Positions 43,246 through 52,104 are shown, counted from the first letter of the stretch. The stretch is DNA of 64,000 bases from JBQTIU01 sp052387815 (GCA_052387815.1 JBQTIU010000049.1:3669-67668); one strand, 5' to 3'. A program made the numbers and translations. Notes: generated by a model not told the origin, from the letters alone.

Positions 43246-44438
43246 GGTCGCCTACTCACAACGACCAGCACGTGCGCCGCCTCGACCTTGAATTCGGCGG
43301 GTGGATTGCCGTTTTTTTGGAGTTCGCGTTGCGCCAGCGCGATGCCGATTCCAAACCGCTGCACAAAGCCAAGCACCTTCATCGCCTCCGCGAGGGTTGG
43401 ATTGCGATAATCGGTGACGCCCGGCTGCCCGAAGTTCTCCAGCGTCACTTGTCCGAACGGTCCCCCCGGATTCTGGATCTCGATGCGATCATCGAACCAG
43501 TTGATGCGCACTGGCGCGTTCGTCCCTTCATAGGTGCGATGGAGGATCGCATTGCGCACGAGCTGTTGCAAGGCAACGATGGGATAATCCGCGTAGCGGA
43601 CTTCAACAGGCCCGGAGGTTACGTGCACGGTGACAGAAGTGTGTGCCGTCAGCACCTCTTCTGTCGCGCCGAGCAGTTCGGGCAAAGGCCCGTCGATCTC
43701 TCGCTGGGCCTTTATCTCCGAGGATAGCTCTTGGCCGGCAAACCGAATGAATTGGACATAGGCGCCGGGGATGAACGCGCGCAGGTTGCGACCGATGGTG
43801 AGCAGTCCGACGACGGTAGGCGTGCCATCGGGCGTTGAAAACCGGAGTGACGTCAACTGTTGGACAGGACTCCGCTCGTTCTCGCGAAGAACGTCGTCGG
43901 CTACCGCGGCCGAGAGATACGTAGTTTGAAAAAGGTCGAAATCGAGGTCGTGGATCCCGGCGCCGCGCACGGGTTGTACGTCGAACGGCAAGTTCGCGGC
44001 GCGTCTTTTTTCGACGAGACGACGTTCCTCCTCCGGCGTTGCGATCGCCCGCTGGGGTCCCACGCGAATCCAAGTGCGCCCGCGATGCCGAACGGGAGGA
44101 TTATCCGCGGGTGCAACGACCACGACGGCGAGTTCGCATCCGCCAACCGTCCGTTTTTCGACCGTCATTGTCGGGAACGGGTAGATGTTGCCATTCGTCC
44201 GGAGATCGGCCAATTCCAGAAGGAGCTGGTCCGTGATCGTCAAATTCGCGCAAGATCCGTCGTCCATTGCTCCGACGAAGACGACGGCCTGCGTCCCGCG
44301 GTCGGCCAGGTCGTTGGCGAAAGCGCAGATCGCCTCGGCGATTCTGTCCTTGCTCGCAAGCGAAGCCTTGCGTTCGACGACCTCCGACTCGCCTTGAGCC
44401 AAGAGGGCCTCCAGATCGGCTTGCGATAGCACGTTCAT
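43242..44438 (-). CDS. Schlafen AlbA_2-domain protein with C-terminal HATPase_c domain
   Basis: 398 residues. Residues 10-130 are an AlbA_2/Schlafen-type domain (EVVERKASLASKDRIAEAI, CAFANDLADRGTQAVVFVGA, RGRTWIRVGPQRAIATPEEE). The C-terminal half has a GHKL ATPase of the RecG-like HATPase_c_4 type (IVALQQLVRNAILHRTYEGT, RIEIQNPGGPFG). Such proteins are called DNA- or RNA-binding and recur in defence and transcription-control contexts. The ATG overlaps the pyrG stop (ATGA at 44435-44438) and its own stop overlaps the ParA start (43242-43245). One sampled row is about 60 percent GC against about 75 percent in pyrG. Confidence 0.85.
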   Translation of the reverse strand: MNVLSQADLEALLAQGESEVVERKASLASKDRIAEAICAFANDLADRGTQAVVFVGAMDDGSCANLTITDQLLLELADLRTNGNIYPFPTMTVEKRTVGGCELAVVVVAPADNPPVRHRGRTWIRVGPQRAIATPEEERRLVEKRRAANLPFDVQPVRGAGIHDLDFDLFQTTYLSAAVADDVLRENERSPVQQLTSLRFSTPDGTPTVVGLLTIGRNLRAFIPGAYVQFIRFAGQELSSEIKAQREIDGPLPELLGATEEVLTAHTSVTVHVTSGPVEVRYADYPIVALQQLVRNAILHRTYEGTNAPVRINWFDDRIEIQNPGGPFGQVTLENFGQPGVTDYRNPTLAEAMKVLGFVQRFGIGIALAQRELQKNGNPPAEFKVEAAHVLVVVSRRP

Positions 44439-46066
44439 ACCAGCCGGCTCTGTTCGACCGCCGCCTTGATGAACGAGGTGAAGAGCGGGTGCGGATCGAA
44501 CGGCTTGGAGCGCAATTCGGGGTGGAATTGCACGCCCACGAACCACGGATGGCTCGGGATCTCGACCATCTCGGGGAGCTGGCCGTCCGGCGACATGCCG
44601 GAGAACACCAGGCCCGCCCCCTCCAGCCGCTCCTTGTAGTTGATGTTGACCTCGTAGCGGTGGCGGTGCCGCTCGCGGATGCGGGTCGCCCGGTAGATGT
44701 CGTGGGCGCGGGTGCCGGGTTCGATCACGCACTCATAGGCCCCGAGCCGCATGGTGCCGCCGAGATTGTCGCCCACTGCCCGCCGCTCGAGAGAGTTGCC
44801 GCGCATCCATTCGGTGAGCAGGCCGACCACCGGCTCGGGCGTGGGGCCGAACTCGGTCGTACTCGCCCACTCGAGCCCGGCGAGGCCGCGCGCCGCTTCG
44901 ATCACCGCCATCTGCATCCCGAAACAGATGCCGAAATACGGCACCTTGCGCTCGCGCGCATAGCGCACGGCGCAGATCTTACCTGCGGCCCCGCGCTCGC
45001 CGAAACCGCCGGGAACCAGGATCCCGTGCGCGCCGCCGAGCTGCTGCAACTCGCCGCCGCCGTCCTCGAACCCCTCCGCCTCGAGCCAATTGAGCTTGAC
45101 GCGGACATTGTTGGCGATGCCACCATGGGTCAGAGCCTCGGTGAGCGACTTGTAGGCATCGAGCAGGTTGGTGTACTTGCCGACCACGGCGATCTGCACC
45201 TCGCCCTCGGGGGCGCGAATGCGGCGGACGATCTCGGCCCATCGCGACAAGTCGGGGGCGGTCCGGCCTTCGAGCCCGAAATGGCGCAGGACCTGCGTAT
45301 CGAAGCCCTGGTCGTGGTATTGCAGGGGTACCTCGTAGATCGACGCCGCGTCGAGGGCCGGGATGACGGTTTCCTCGCGCAGGTTGCAGAACAGGGCGAT
45401 CTTGCGCCGCGCGCTGGCCGGGATCTCGCGCTCGCACCGGCACAGCAGGACATCGGGCTGAATGCCCACACCGAGCAATTCCTTGACCGAATGCTGGGTG
45501 GGCTTGGTCTTGAGCTCGCCCGCCGACGGGATGAAGGGCACGAGCGTCAGGTGAACGTACAGCGCGCCCTCGCGCCCCAGCTCGTTGCCCATCTGGCGGA
45601 TCGCCTCGAGGAACGGCAGGCTCTCGATGTCGCCGACCGTGCCCCCGACCTCGCACAACACAAAATCAGCCTCCTCGCAATCGGCGCGCACGAACTCCTT
45701 GATCGCGTCGGTGACGTGCGGGATCACCTGCACCGTGGCCCCGAGATAGTCGCCACGCCGCTCGCGCTGGATGACGCTCGCGTAGATGCGCCCGGCGGTC
45801 ACGTTGTCGGTCTGGCGCGAGGCCACGCCCGTGAACCGCTCGTAATGCCCGAGGTCGAGGTCGGTTTCCGCCCCGTCGTCGGTGACGTAGACCTCGCCGT
45901 GCTGATAGGGGCTCATGGTCCCCGGATCGACGTTGAGATAAGGGTCGAGCTTGCGCAGGCGGCACTTGAACCCGCGCGCCTGGAGGAGCGCGCCCAGCGC
46001 CGCCGAAGCGAGGCCTTTGCCGAGGGAGGAAACCACGCCGCCGGTAATGAAGATGAACCGCGTCAT
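44435..46066 (-). CDS. pyrG: CTP synthase
   Basis: 543 residues. Synthase domain: TRFIFITGGVVSSLGKGLAS, YLNVDPGTMSPYQHGEVYVT, CEVGGTVGDIES. Glutaminase domain: GILVPGGFGERG, PYFGICFGMQMAVIEAA with the catalytic Cys, and FVGVQFHPELRSKPFDPHPL. It aminates UTP to CTP with glutamine. Downstream, kdsA follows in most relatives; here the AlbA-ParA cassette is interposed with ATGA joints. A run of ten G (minus strand) lies about 25 bases upstream of the ATG. Confidence 0.97.
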   Translation of the reverse strand: MTRFIFITGGVVSSLGKGLASAALGALLQARGFKCRLRKLDPYLNVDPGTMSPYQHGEVYVTDDGAETDLDLGHYERFTGVASRQTDNVTAGRIYASVIQRERRGDYLGATVQVIPHVTDAIKEFVRADCEEADFVLCEVGGTVGDIESLPFLEAIRQMGNELGREGALYVHLTLVPFIPSAGELKTKPTQHSVKELLGVGIQPDVLLCRCEREIPASARRKIALFCNLREETVIPALDAASIYEVPLQYHDQGFDTQVLRHFGLEGRTAPDLSRWAEIVRRIRAPEGEVQIAVVGKYTNLLDAYKSLTEALTHGGIANNVRVKLNWLEAEGFEDGGGELQQLGGAHGILVPGGFGERGAAGKICAVRYARERKVPYFGICFGMQMAVIEAARGLAGLEWASTTEFGPTPEPVVGLLTEWMRGNSLERRAVGDNLGGTMRLGAYECVIEPGTRAHDIYRATRIRERHRHRYEVNINYKERLEGAGLVFSGMSPDGQLPEMVEIPSHPWFVGVQFHPELRSKPFDPHPLFTSFIKAAVEQSRLV

Positions 46067-46091
46067 GGACCCCGACCCTACAACAAGCGGG

Positions 46092-46101
46092 CCCCCCCCC
46101 C
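46092..46101. repeat. Homopolymer tract of ten C (G on the coding strand) before pyrG
   Basis: Ten consecutive C on the plus strand sit between secG and pyrG, 25 bases upstream of the pyrG ATG. Such tracts are prone to slipped-strand length change and could alter promoter or leader spacing. The length may also be a sequencing or assembly artefact. Confidence 0.8.
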
Positions 46102-46178
46102 AAGCCCAATGGGCGGGAAGCCAGAAAAATTTCGATTGACGGGGACTACCCGGGGGGCACCCCGCCCGAGTCGGGTGT

Positions 46179-46508
46179 TCAGCGCGTCGGGGCCGCCGGC
46201 GGGGCCGGGGCCGCCGGCGAGGCCGGGGCCGCCGGCGAGGCCGGGGCGGGCGGTGGCTCGACGATCGACCGCAGCTCGCTGGGGCGCGAGGCCAGAATCG
46301 CGAGCAGCAGGCTGGTCATCATGAAGCAGCCGGCGAGGACCGCGGTCACGCGGGTCAAGAGATTGGCCGTTCCCCGCGCCGTCATGAAGCCGCCGATTCC
46401 GCCCGTCGATCCGATACCCAGGCCCCCGCCCTCGCTGCGCTGCAGGAGGACGACGACGATGAGCGCCAAGGCGATCATGAGATGGATGACGATGAGGACG
46501 GTGGTCAT
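46179..46508 (-). CDS. secG: Preprotein translocase subunit SecG
   Basis: 109 residues. Two membrane helices (VLIVIHLMIALALIVVVLLQ and RVTAVLAGCFMMTSLLLAIL) flank the conserved loop RSEGGGLGIGS plus TANLLTRVTA. SecG assists SecYEG protein export. The cytoplasmic or periplasmic tail is a low-complexity Ala-Pro stretch built from six-residue units encoded by 18-base repeats. Followed by pyrG on the same strand; tpiA is 75 bases upstream. Confidence 0.93.
   Translation of the reverse strand: MTTVLIVIHLMIALALIVVVLLQRSEGGGLGIGSTGGIGGFMTARGTANLLTRVTAVLAGCFMMTSLLLAILASRPSELRSIVEPPPAPASPAAPASPAAPAPPAAPTR
46189..46242. repeat. Three tandem 18-base repeats inside the secG tail
   Basis: Three consecutive copies of GGGGCCGCCGGCGAGGCC (first copy with one change) encode the Ala-Pro-Ala-Ser-Pro-Ala units at the SecG C-terminus. 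A multiple of three keeps the frame when copies are gained or lost, so length should vary between strains. Confidence 0.85.
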
Positions 46509-46583
46509 GGGGAGCTTGGCCGGCGATGGGTTCGCAGCGGACGACGTTCGGGGGTCGAAGGGCGCTGGCTTGCGGGGGCCGTT

Positions 46584-47360
46584 TTAGTCGCTTCCCGGCC
46601 GTAAATCCAGGCCCGCCTCGACGATGGCGATAAAGTCGCCGGCCTGGAGGCTCGCCCCGCCGGCCAGCGCCCCATCGACGCCGGGAACCGCCAGCAATTC
46701 CCGGGCGTTGTCCGGCTTGACCGAGCCGCCATAGAGGATGCGCATCGCCCCGGCATCGGCACCCCGGCCGGCGAGCAGGCGGCGGATGAGCGCATGCGCC
46801 TCGGCGACCTCGGCCGCGCTTGCGTTGCGGCCGGTGCCGATCGCCCATACGGGCTCGTAGGCGATCACCGTGTTGGCGGCCGTCACGCCGGCCGGCAGCG
46901 AGCCCGCGAGCTGGGCGGCGATGACCTCGCCGGTCCGGCCGGCCACGCGCTCAGGCCCGGTCTCGCCGATGCAGATGAGCGCCGAGAGGCCCGCTTGGTG
47001 CGCCGCCGCGGCCTTGGCGCGGACCCGTTCGCTGGTCTCGAAATGGTCGCCTCGCCGCTCGGAATGGCCGACGATCGCGTAGCGGCAGCCGAGATCGGCC
47101 AGCATCGGCGCCGAGATGTCGCCGGTGCGCGCGCCGGCCGGCTCGGCGTGGCAGTCCTGGCCGCCGAGCACGACCGGGCTGCCGGCGATCGCCTCGGCGA
47201 CCACGGCGATCAGGGTCGCCGGCGGGCACACCAGGATCTCGGGGCTGCCGGAAGGCATCGCCTTGGCGCGGCGCGCGATCTCAGCCGCCAGCGCCACGCC
47301 GGCGGCGCTGAGCCCGTTCATCTTCCAGTTGCCCGCGACGAGGACACGCCTCTCTGCCAT
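46584..47360 (-). CDS. tpiA: Triosephosphate isomerase
   Basis: 258 residues. VLVAGNWKMNG (catalytic Lys), YAIVGHSERR (catalytic His), VIAYEPVWAIGTGRNAS (catalytic Glu and loop 6) and ILYGGSVKPDNA (phosphate loop) are all present. Interconverts dihydroxyacetone phosphate and glyceraldehyde-3-phosphate. The start at 47360 matches family alignment; the frame is open 33 codons further but that stretch is not TIM-like. Divergent from ppiD across 137 bases. Confidence 0.95.
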   Translation of the reverse strand: MAERRVLVAGNWKMNGLSAAGVALAAEIARRAKAMPSGSPEILVCPPATLIAVVAEAIAGSPVVLGGQDCHAEPAGARTGDISAPMLADLGCRYAIVGHSERRGDHFETSERVRAKAAAAHQAGLSALICIGETGPERVAGRTGEVIAAQLAGSLPAGVTAANTVIAYEPVWAIGTGRNASAAEVAEAHALIRRLLAGRGADAGAMRILYGGSVKPDNARELLAVPGVDGALAGGASLQAGDFIAIVEAGLDLRPGSD

Positions 47361-47497
47361 GCGGTCGCCAACCGTCCCGCGAGTGACGGGTTCATCTAGC
47401 ATGGGACGCGGCCGTTTTGAAAGGTTGCGGGGGCCCCCTCGCCCCCCTATGATGCGCACCCCAATCGCTAGGGCGTGTCATCGGATGAGTCCATAGA

Positions 47498-49381
47498 ATG
47501 CTGCAAAAACTGCGCGATATTGCGGCTGGTACGGTCGCGAAAGTGCTGTTCGCCCTGCTCGTCGGCAGCTTCGCCCTGTGGGGCATCGGCGACTATGCGT
47601 TCCTGCGCCCCGGCGACCCGACGGCGCTGCGCGTCGGCGCCGTCAACGTCACGGGGACCCAGCTCGGCATCGAATATCGCCGCGAGCTCGACCGGTTGCG
47701 CCGCGCCTTCGGCCAGCTCGATGCCGAGATGGCACGCCAGATCGGCGTCATGGACCAGGTCATCGAGCGACTGATCGACCGCACCGTGCTCGATCAGGCC
47801 GCCGACAAGCTTGGCCTCCTGGTCAGCGACGAGGTGGTCCGCAACCGCATCACCGCCGACCCGTCGTTCAAGGGTCCGGGCGGGACCTTCGACCGCTATC
47901 GGTTCCAGCAATTGTTGTGGGGAACCGGTTACAACGAGCAGGGCTTTACCGAGCTCCTGCGACGCGAGATCACCCGCGCCAAGATCGTCGACGCGATCGC
48001 CGAGGGCATTCGGGTCCCCGACCTCGTGGTCGATCGGCTCTACCGCTACCGCAACGAGCGCAGGGACGGCGAAGCGGTGTTCGTTCCGACCGCCGCGGTG
48101 GGCGATGTGGGCCAGCCCGACGACGCGCAGTTGCAAGCGGTCTTCGACGACAACGTCGAACGCTTCACGGCGCCGGAATACCGCGCGCTGTCGGTGGTGC
48201 GCGTGGGTGTCGAAGAGATCATGCCGTCGATCCGCGTCGACGAGCAGGCGCTGCGCGAGGAATACGAGGCGCGGCTGTCCGAAATGAAGGTCCCCGAGCA
48301 CCGCGAGGTCGAACAGATGGTGTTCCAGGACGAGGCCGCGGCCAAGGCGGCGCACGAGCGCCTCGAGGCCGGCGCCGCGTTCTCCGAGGTGGCGCGCGAG
48401 GCAGCCGACCAGGCGCCGGAGCAGTTGCGCCTCGGCCTCTTGAAGCGCGACGATCTGGTTCCCGAACTTGCGGAACCGGTGTTCGCGCTCGCCGTGGGCG
48501 CCAACACCCCGCCGGTCAAGAGCCCCTTCGGCTGGCACCTGTTCCGGGTCGCCAAGATCGAACCTGCCCGCGAGCCGGCGCTCGCGGACGTGCGCGACAG
48601 GCTCATGACCGACGTCCGGCGCCGGCTCGCCGCGGACTCCGCGTATGAGACGGCGACCAAGCTCGAGGATGCGATCGCCGGCGGGGCCGCGCTTGAAGCG
48701 GCGGCGGAGAAGGTCGGGTTGAGCCTGATCAAGATCGAGGCGCTCGACCCGCGCGGCGGCGCCCCCGACGGCACACCGGTGCCGGCGCTCGCCGACGCGC
48801 GCGAGGCGCTGGCTGCCGCCTTCTCCACCGAACAGGGACGCGAAAGCCAGCTCATCGAGACGCGCGACGGCGTTTGGTTCCTGTTGCGCGTCGACCGGGT
48901 CACGTCCTCGCGCGTCAAGCCGCTCGCCGAGGTGCGCGCGCAGGCGATCGAGCTCTGGGAAGAGCAGAAACGCCACGAAGCCGCGCGCACCCGCGCCGAG
49001 ACGATCTTGGATCGCGTGCGCAAGGGCGAGATCATGAACGCAGCGAGCTCCGAGTTCGGCCTCAGGCCCGAGCCGACCCCCGCTCTCGTGCGCCCCAGCG
49101 CCTCGGATCGTTCGGACGCCGCCGCTCCCGAAGTGACGGCGCGACTGTTCCAGCTCAAACCCCTGGAAGCCGGATTGGCGCCGGCGCGCAACGGCTATTA
49201 CGTCGTCCGCCTGGTCGGGATCTTGCCCGCCGATCCCGGCACCGACCGCGCCGGAGTATCACGGCTGCGCGATCAGCTCCGCAGTCAAATCGGCAACGAT
49301 CTGGTGAGCGAATACAGCGCCGCGCTGCGCCAGCGTTTCGGCGTCGAAATCAACCGCGAGACCGTCGATCGGCTCTATTAG
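47498..49381 (+). CDS. ppiD: Peptidyl-prolyl isomerase / periplasmic folding factor PpiD (SurA-like)
   Basis: 627 residues. One N-terminal membrane anchor (VAKVLFALLVGSFALWGIGD), a SurA_N-type helical domain (DQVIERLIDRTVLDQAADKL), and a central parvulin domain (FSEVAREAADQAPEQLRLGL, then KSPFGWHLFRVAKIEP), followed by a second, degenerate parvulin-like region. It helps outer-membrane and periplasmic proteins emerging from SecYEG. In relatives it is followed by trpE and trpG; here those are missing. Confidence 0.9.
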   Translation: MLQKLRDIAAGTVAKVLFALLVGSFALWGIGDYAFLRPGDPTALRVGAVNVTGTQLGIEYRRELDRLRRAFGQLDAEMARQIGVMDQVIERLIDRTVLDQAADKLGLLVSDEVVRNRITADPSFKGPGGTFDRYRFQQLLWGTGYNEQGFTELLRREITRAKIVDAIAEGIRVPDLVVDRLYRYRNERRDGEAVFVPTAAVGDVGQPDDAQLQAVFDDNVERFTAPEYRALSVVRVGVEEIMPSIRVDEQALREEYEARLSEMKVPEHREVEQMVFQDEAAAKAAHERLEAGAAFSEVAREAADQAPEQLRLGLLKRDDLVPELAEPVFALAVGANTPPVKSPFGWHLFRVAKIEPAREPALADVRDRLMTDVRRRLAADSAYETATKLEDAIAGGAALEAAAEKVGLSLIKIEALDPRGGAPDGTPVPALADAREALAAAFSTEQGRESQLIETRDGVWFLLRVDRVTSSRVKPLAEVRAQAIELWEEQKRHEAARTRAETILDRVRKGEIMNAASSEFGLRPEPTPALVRPSASDRSDAAAPEVTARLFQLKPLEAGLAPARNGYYVVRLVGILPADPGTDRAGVSRLRDQLRSQIGNDLVSEYSAALRQRFGVEINRETVDRLY

Positions 49382-49412
49382 CGGCGCGTGCCGGGAGGCG
49401 CGGGTGGCCTGA

Positions 49413-50411
49413 TCAGCCGGTGTGGGCCGGCGCGTCGCGACGAAGGCGATGGCGGACGACGGCGCTCAGCGGAACGACCGCGAGACCCCGGGCAGCGGCG
49501 GCGCGCAACCACGGTTCCAGGGCATCGAGCGTGCCATCGTGCGGATGGCCAATGGCGAGCGCATAACCGCGCCGGCGGGCCAACGCCTCGACTTCGGCGA
49601 GCCGCGCGGCGACCGCCTCCGGGCTGGGCTGGTTGTCGAGGAACACGTCGCGTTCGGCAACCCCTAGTCCGGCGCGACGCGCGAGCTCGGCCCCGACGCT
49701 CGAGGACGTGGTCCGCGAATCCAGGAACAAGAGGCCGCGGGCCTGCAGCTCCTCGATCACCGGCCGCATCGCCCCCACTTCGCGCGTGAACTTGCTGCCC
49801 ATGTGGTTGTTGATCCCGACCGCCCCCGGGATCAGCGCCAGGTCGGCAGCGAGGCGCCGCCGTATCTCGGCCGGACCAAGCGCGACGATGAGCGCCCCCG
49901 GCCCGGGGTTCTCCGTGCCTTGCGGCTCCATGGGGACATGAAGCAGCAACTCGTGGCCGGTCGCCCGCGCCGCTGCCGTCTGGCGATCGAGGTCGTGTGC
50001 ATAAGGGAGGAACGCGAGCGTGAGCGGTGCCGGGAGCGCCATGGCTCGCGTCGAGCGCTTGCGGTCCATGCCCATGTCGTCGATGACGATCGCGACCAGC
50101 GGCCTGCCGTCGGCGGCCGGGGTGGCGGCGGCGTAACGCTCCCAAGCCGGCATCGTGGTCCCGGCCGCGAGCGGCGCGCCGTGCGGGTCCGGCTTGGGCT
50201 CGGCGACGACGAGTTGCGCCTGGGCGGACGGATCGGCGGGCAGGGCGAGACTTGGCCCCGGCGAGTGCCGGCCCGCAGGCTCGGCGAGCGCGCCGATCGA
50301 CAGGCCGATCAGCACACCGGAGAACAGCGCGACGCAGACCAGCCCAAGACCGCGCGCCACCGCCTCGAGGCAAGTCTTTTTCGGGTGCGGCGCGAGCGTG
50401 CCGTTGGTCAT
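49413..50411 (-). CDS. Divergent polysaccharide deacetylase family protein (YibQ-like)
   Basis: 332 residues. One N-terminal membrane helix (LVCVALFSGVLIGLSIGALA) and a proline-rich spacer, then a divergent polysaccharide deacetylase domain: PLVAIVIDDMGMDRKRSTRA, LAFLPYAHDL, ELLLHVPMEPQG, GINNHMGSKFT, FLDSRTTSSSV and AIGHPHDGTLDALEPWL. The Asp-Asp and His motifs of the family are retained. Likely acts in the periplasm on cell-wall or surface glycans. It occupies the site where trpE-trpG normally lie, on the opposite strand to ppiD and trpD. Confidence 0.88.
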   Translation of the reverse strand: MTNGTLAPHPKKTCLEAVARGLGLVCVALFSGVLIGLSIGALAEPAGRHSPGPSLALPADPSAQAQLVVAEPKPDPHGAPLAAGTTMPAWERYAAATPAADGRPLVAIVIDDMGMDRKRSTRAMALPAPLTLAFLPYAHDLDRQTAAARATGHELLLHVPMEPQGTENPGPGALIVALGPAEIRRRLAADLALIPGAVGINNHMGSKFTREVGAMRPVIEELQARGLLFLDSRTTSSSVGAELARRAGLGVAERDVFLDNQPSPEAVAARLAEVEALARRRGYALAIGHPHDGTLDALEPWLRAAAARGLAVVPLSAVVRHRLRRDAPAHTG

Positions 50412-50521
50412 GACGCGACCCTAACCCGATTCGGGTCGCCGCCCCCAGCGCCAAGACATTTGACTTGCGGCGGCCGATCGCAACAATCCTCGCCGACCCC
50501 AACCCGATCGAGCGACTCGCC

Positions 50522-50914
50522 GTGATCCTTCGCCTGCCGACCGCCAGCCTCGCGCTCGCCCTCGCCGCCGCGGCGTGCGCACCGGCGCTGCCGCCGGGCG
50601 CGATCGCGGCCTTCGATGGCGTTTGGGAGGGTCGGGCCAGCCTCTTTACGGTGTCGGAAAATTGCGTCCGGAGCACGCCCTACGTCATGACTGTCCGCAA
50701 CGGCGTCGTGTCCGGCGAGATCCGTTCTCCCCGCGATCCCGAGGCGATATCGGCGCGGTTCGAGGCGGCGATCCAAAGCGACGGGACGATTTACAGCCTG
50801 GCGCGACCCGGGGGCCAAGATGTCGCTATCCGCGGCCGCTTCAGCGGCGATCGTTTCGAGGGCATGACCCGACTCAAGGACTGTCAGAGCCTGCTGTCGC
50901 TGAAGCGCCGGTGA
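50522..50914 (+). CDS. Small predicted lipoprotein of unknown function
   Basis: About 130 residues from a GTG at 50522. The start is followed by a signal peptide ending in a lipobox (SLALALAAAACAP; Cys is the lipidation site). The mature part has a beta-rich pattern (GVWEGRASLFTVSENCVRST, VSGEIRSPRD, VAIRGRFSGDRFEGMTRLKD) with two Cys that could pair. I do not recognise the family. A TTG 19 codons earlier is open too, but would hide the signal. Lies between the YibQ-like gene and trpD. Confidence 0.55.
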   Translation: MILRLPTASLALALAAAACAPALPPGAIAAFDGVWEGRASLFTVSENCVRSTPYVMTVRNGVVSGEIRSPRDPEAISARFEAAIQSDGTIYSLARPGGQDVAIRGRFSGDRFEGMTRLKDCQSLLSLKRR

Positions 50915-51037
50915 CCGCCGCCGCTGCGCCTAGTCGTGGGCCGCCGGACCTGCTATAAAAGTTGCGTGACGATGCTGAATAAAACTCTCAACCTCAGCGC
51001 GTAACGAATTGAAAGCTAACGAGGACTTCGAGCGATC

Positions 51038-52093
51038 ATGATGGCCGATATGCCCGACCTCAAGGGCCTCCTGAGGATCGTTTCCGAAGGCCGGGCGCTG
51101 TCCGAGGACGAAGCGCGCCTGGGCTTCGAGATCATGATGTCGGGCAACGCCACGCCGGCGCAGATGGGCGCTTTCTTGATGGCGCTGAGGGTGCGCGGCG
51201 AGACGGTGGCCGAAATCACCGGCGCGGCTCGCACCATGCGCGCCAAGGCGCACAAGATCCAGGCCCCGGACGATGCGGTGGAAACGGTGGGAACCGGCGG
51301 CGACGGGGTCGGCACGCACAATATCTCCACCGCCGCCGCGCTGGCGGTCGCCGGCGCCGGGGTCCCGGTGGCCAAGCACGGCAATCGCGCGTTCTCGTCG
51401 AAATCCGGTGCGGCCGATGTCCTGGCCGCCCTTGGCGTCAACCTCGACTGCGACTTCCGGCTGATCGAGCAGGCGATCGTCGAGGCCGGGATCGGGTTCA
51501 TGATGGCGCCGCGCCACCACAGCGCCACGCGCCACGTCGCCGGCGCGCGGGTCGAGATCGGCACGCGCACGATCTTCAACTTGCTCGGGCCGCTGTCGAA
51601 CCCGGCCGGCGTCCGGCGCCAATTGGTCGGCGTGTTCGAGCGCAAATGGATCGAACCGATGGCGCGCACGCTCGGCAATCTCGGATCGATCCGCGCTTGG
51701 GTGGTGCATGGCTCGGACGGGCTCGATGAGCTGACCACGACCGGCCCGAGCTTCGTGGCGGACCTCAAGGACGGCCAAGTCCGGACCTTCGAGATCGCGC
51801 CGGAGGATGCGGGGCTCAAGCGCGCGACCCTCGCCGACTTGAAGGGCGGCACGGCGGCCGATAATGCGACGGCCATGCGCTCGATGCTCGGCGGCCAGCC
51901 GGGGGCCTTTCGCGACATCGTGTTGCTCAACGCCGGCGCGGCGTTGATGATCGCCGGCAAAGCCGGCGACCTCAAGGCCGGCGCGGAGCTCGCGGCCCGC
52001 TCGATCGACAGCGGCCGCGCCATGACGGCCCTCGATCGGCTGATCGAGATCACCAATCGCCCGGCGCCGGCCGCGTTCGCTCACCCGGGCTGA
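51038..52093 (+). CDS. trpD: Anthranilate phosphoribosyltransferase
   Basis: 351 residues. TPAQMGAFLMALRVRGET, VETVGTGGDGVGTHNISTAA (PRPP loop), VAKHGNRAFSSKSGAADVL and TIFNLLGPLSNPAGVRRQL are diagnostic. It joins anthranilate to PRPP. The genes for the enzyme that makes anthranilate (trpE, trpG) are not upstream as usual. A TATAAA at 50954 could be a -10 with a weak -35; GAGGA lies 16 bases before the ATG. Followed by trpC after 11 bases. Confidence 0.96.
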   Translation: MMADMPDLKGLLRIVSEGRALSEDEARLGFEIMMSGNATPAQMGAFLMALRVRGETVAEITGAARTMRAKAHKIQAPDDAVETVGTGGDGVGTHNISTAAALAVAGAGVPVAKHGNRAFSSKSGAADVLAALGVNLDCDFRLIEQAIVEAGIGFMMAPRHHSATRHVAGARVEIGTRTIFNLLGPLSNPAGVRRQLVGVFERKWIEPMARTLGNLGSIRAWVVHGSDGLDELTTTGPSFVADLKDGQVRTFEIAPEDAGLKRATLADLKGGTAADNATAMRSMLGGQPGAFRDIVLLNAGAALMIAGKAGDLKAGAELAARSIDSGRAMTALDRLIEITNRPAPAAFAHPG

Positions 52094-52104
52094 GCCTCCT
52101 CGCC

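Noticed and set aside
50974..51006. Ten-codon leader peptide (MLNKTLNLSA) before trpD as a Trp attenuator
   Set aside because: It has no Trp codons, no ribosome site and no terminator/antiterminator pair that I can see. Trp leaders precede trpE, which is absent here.
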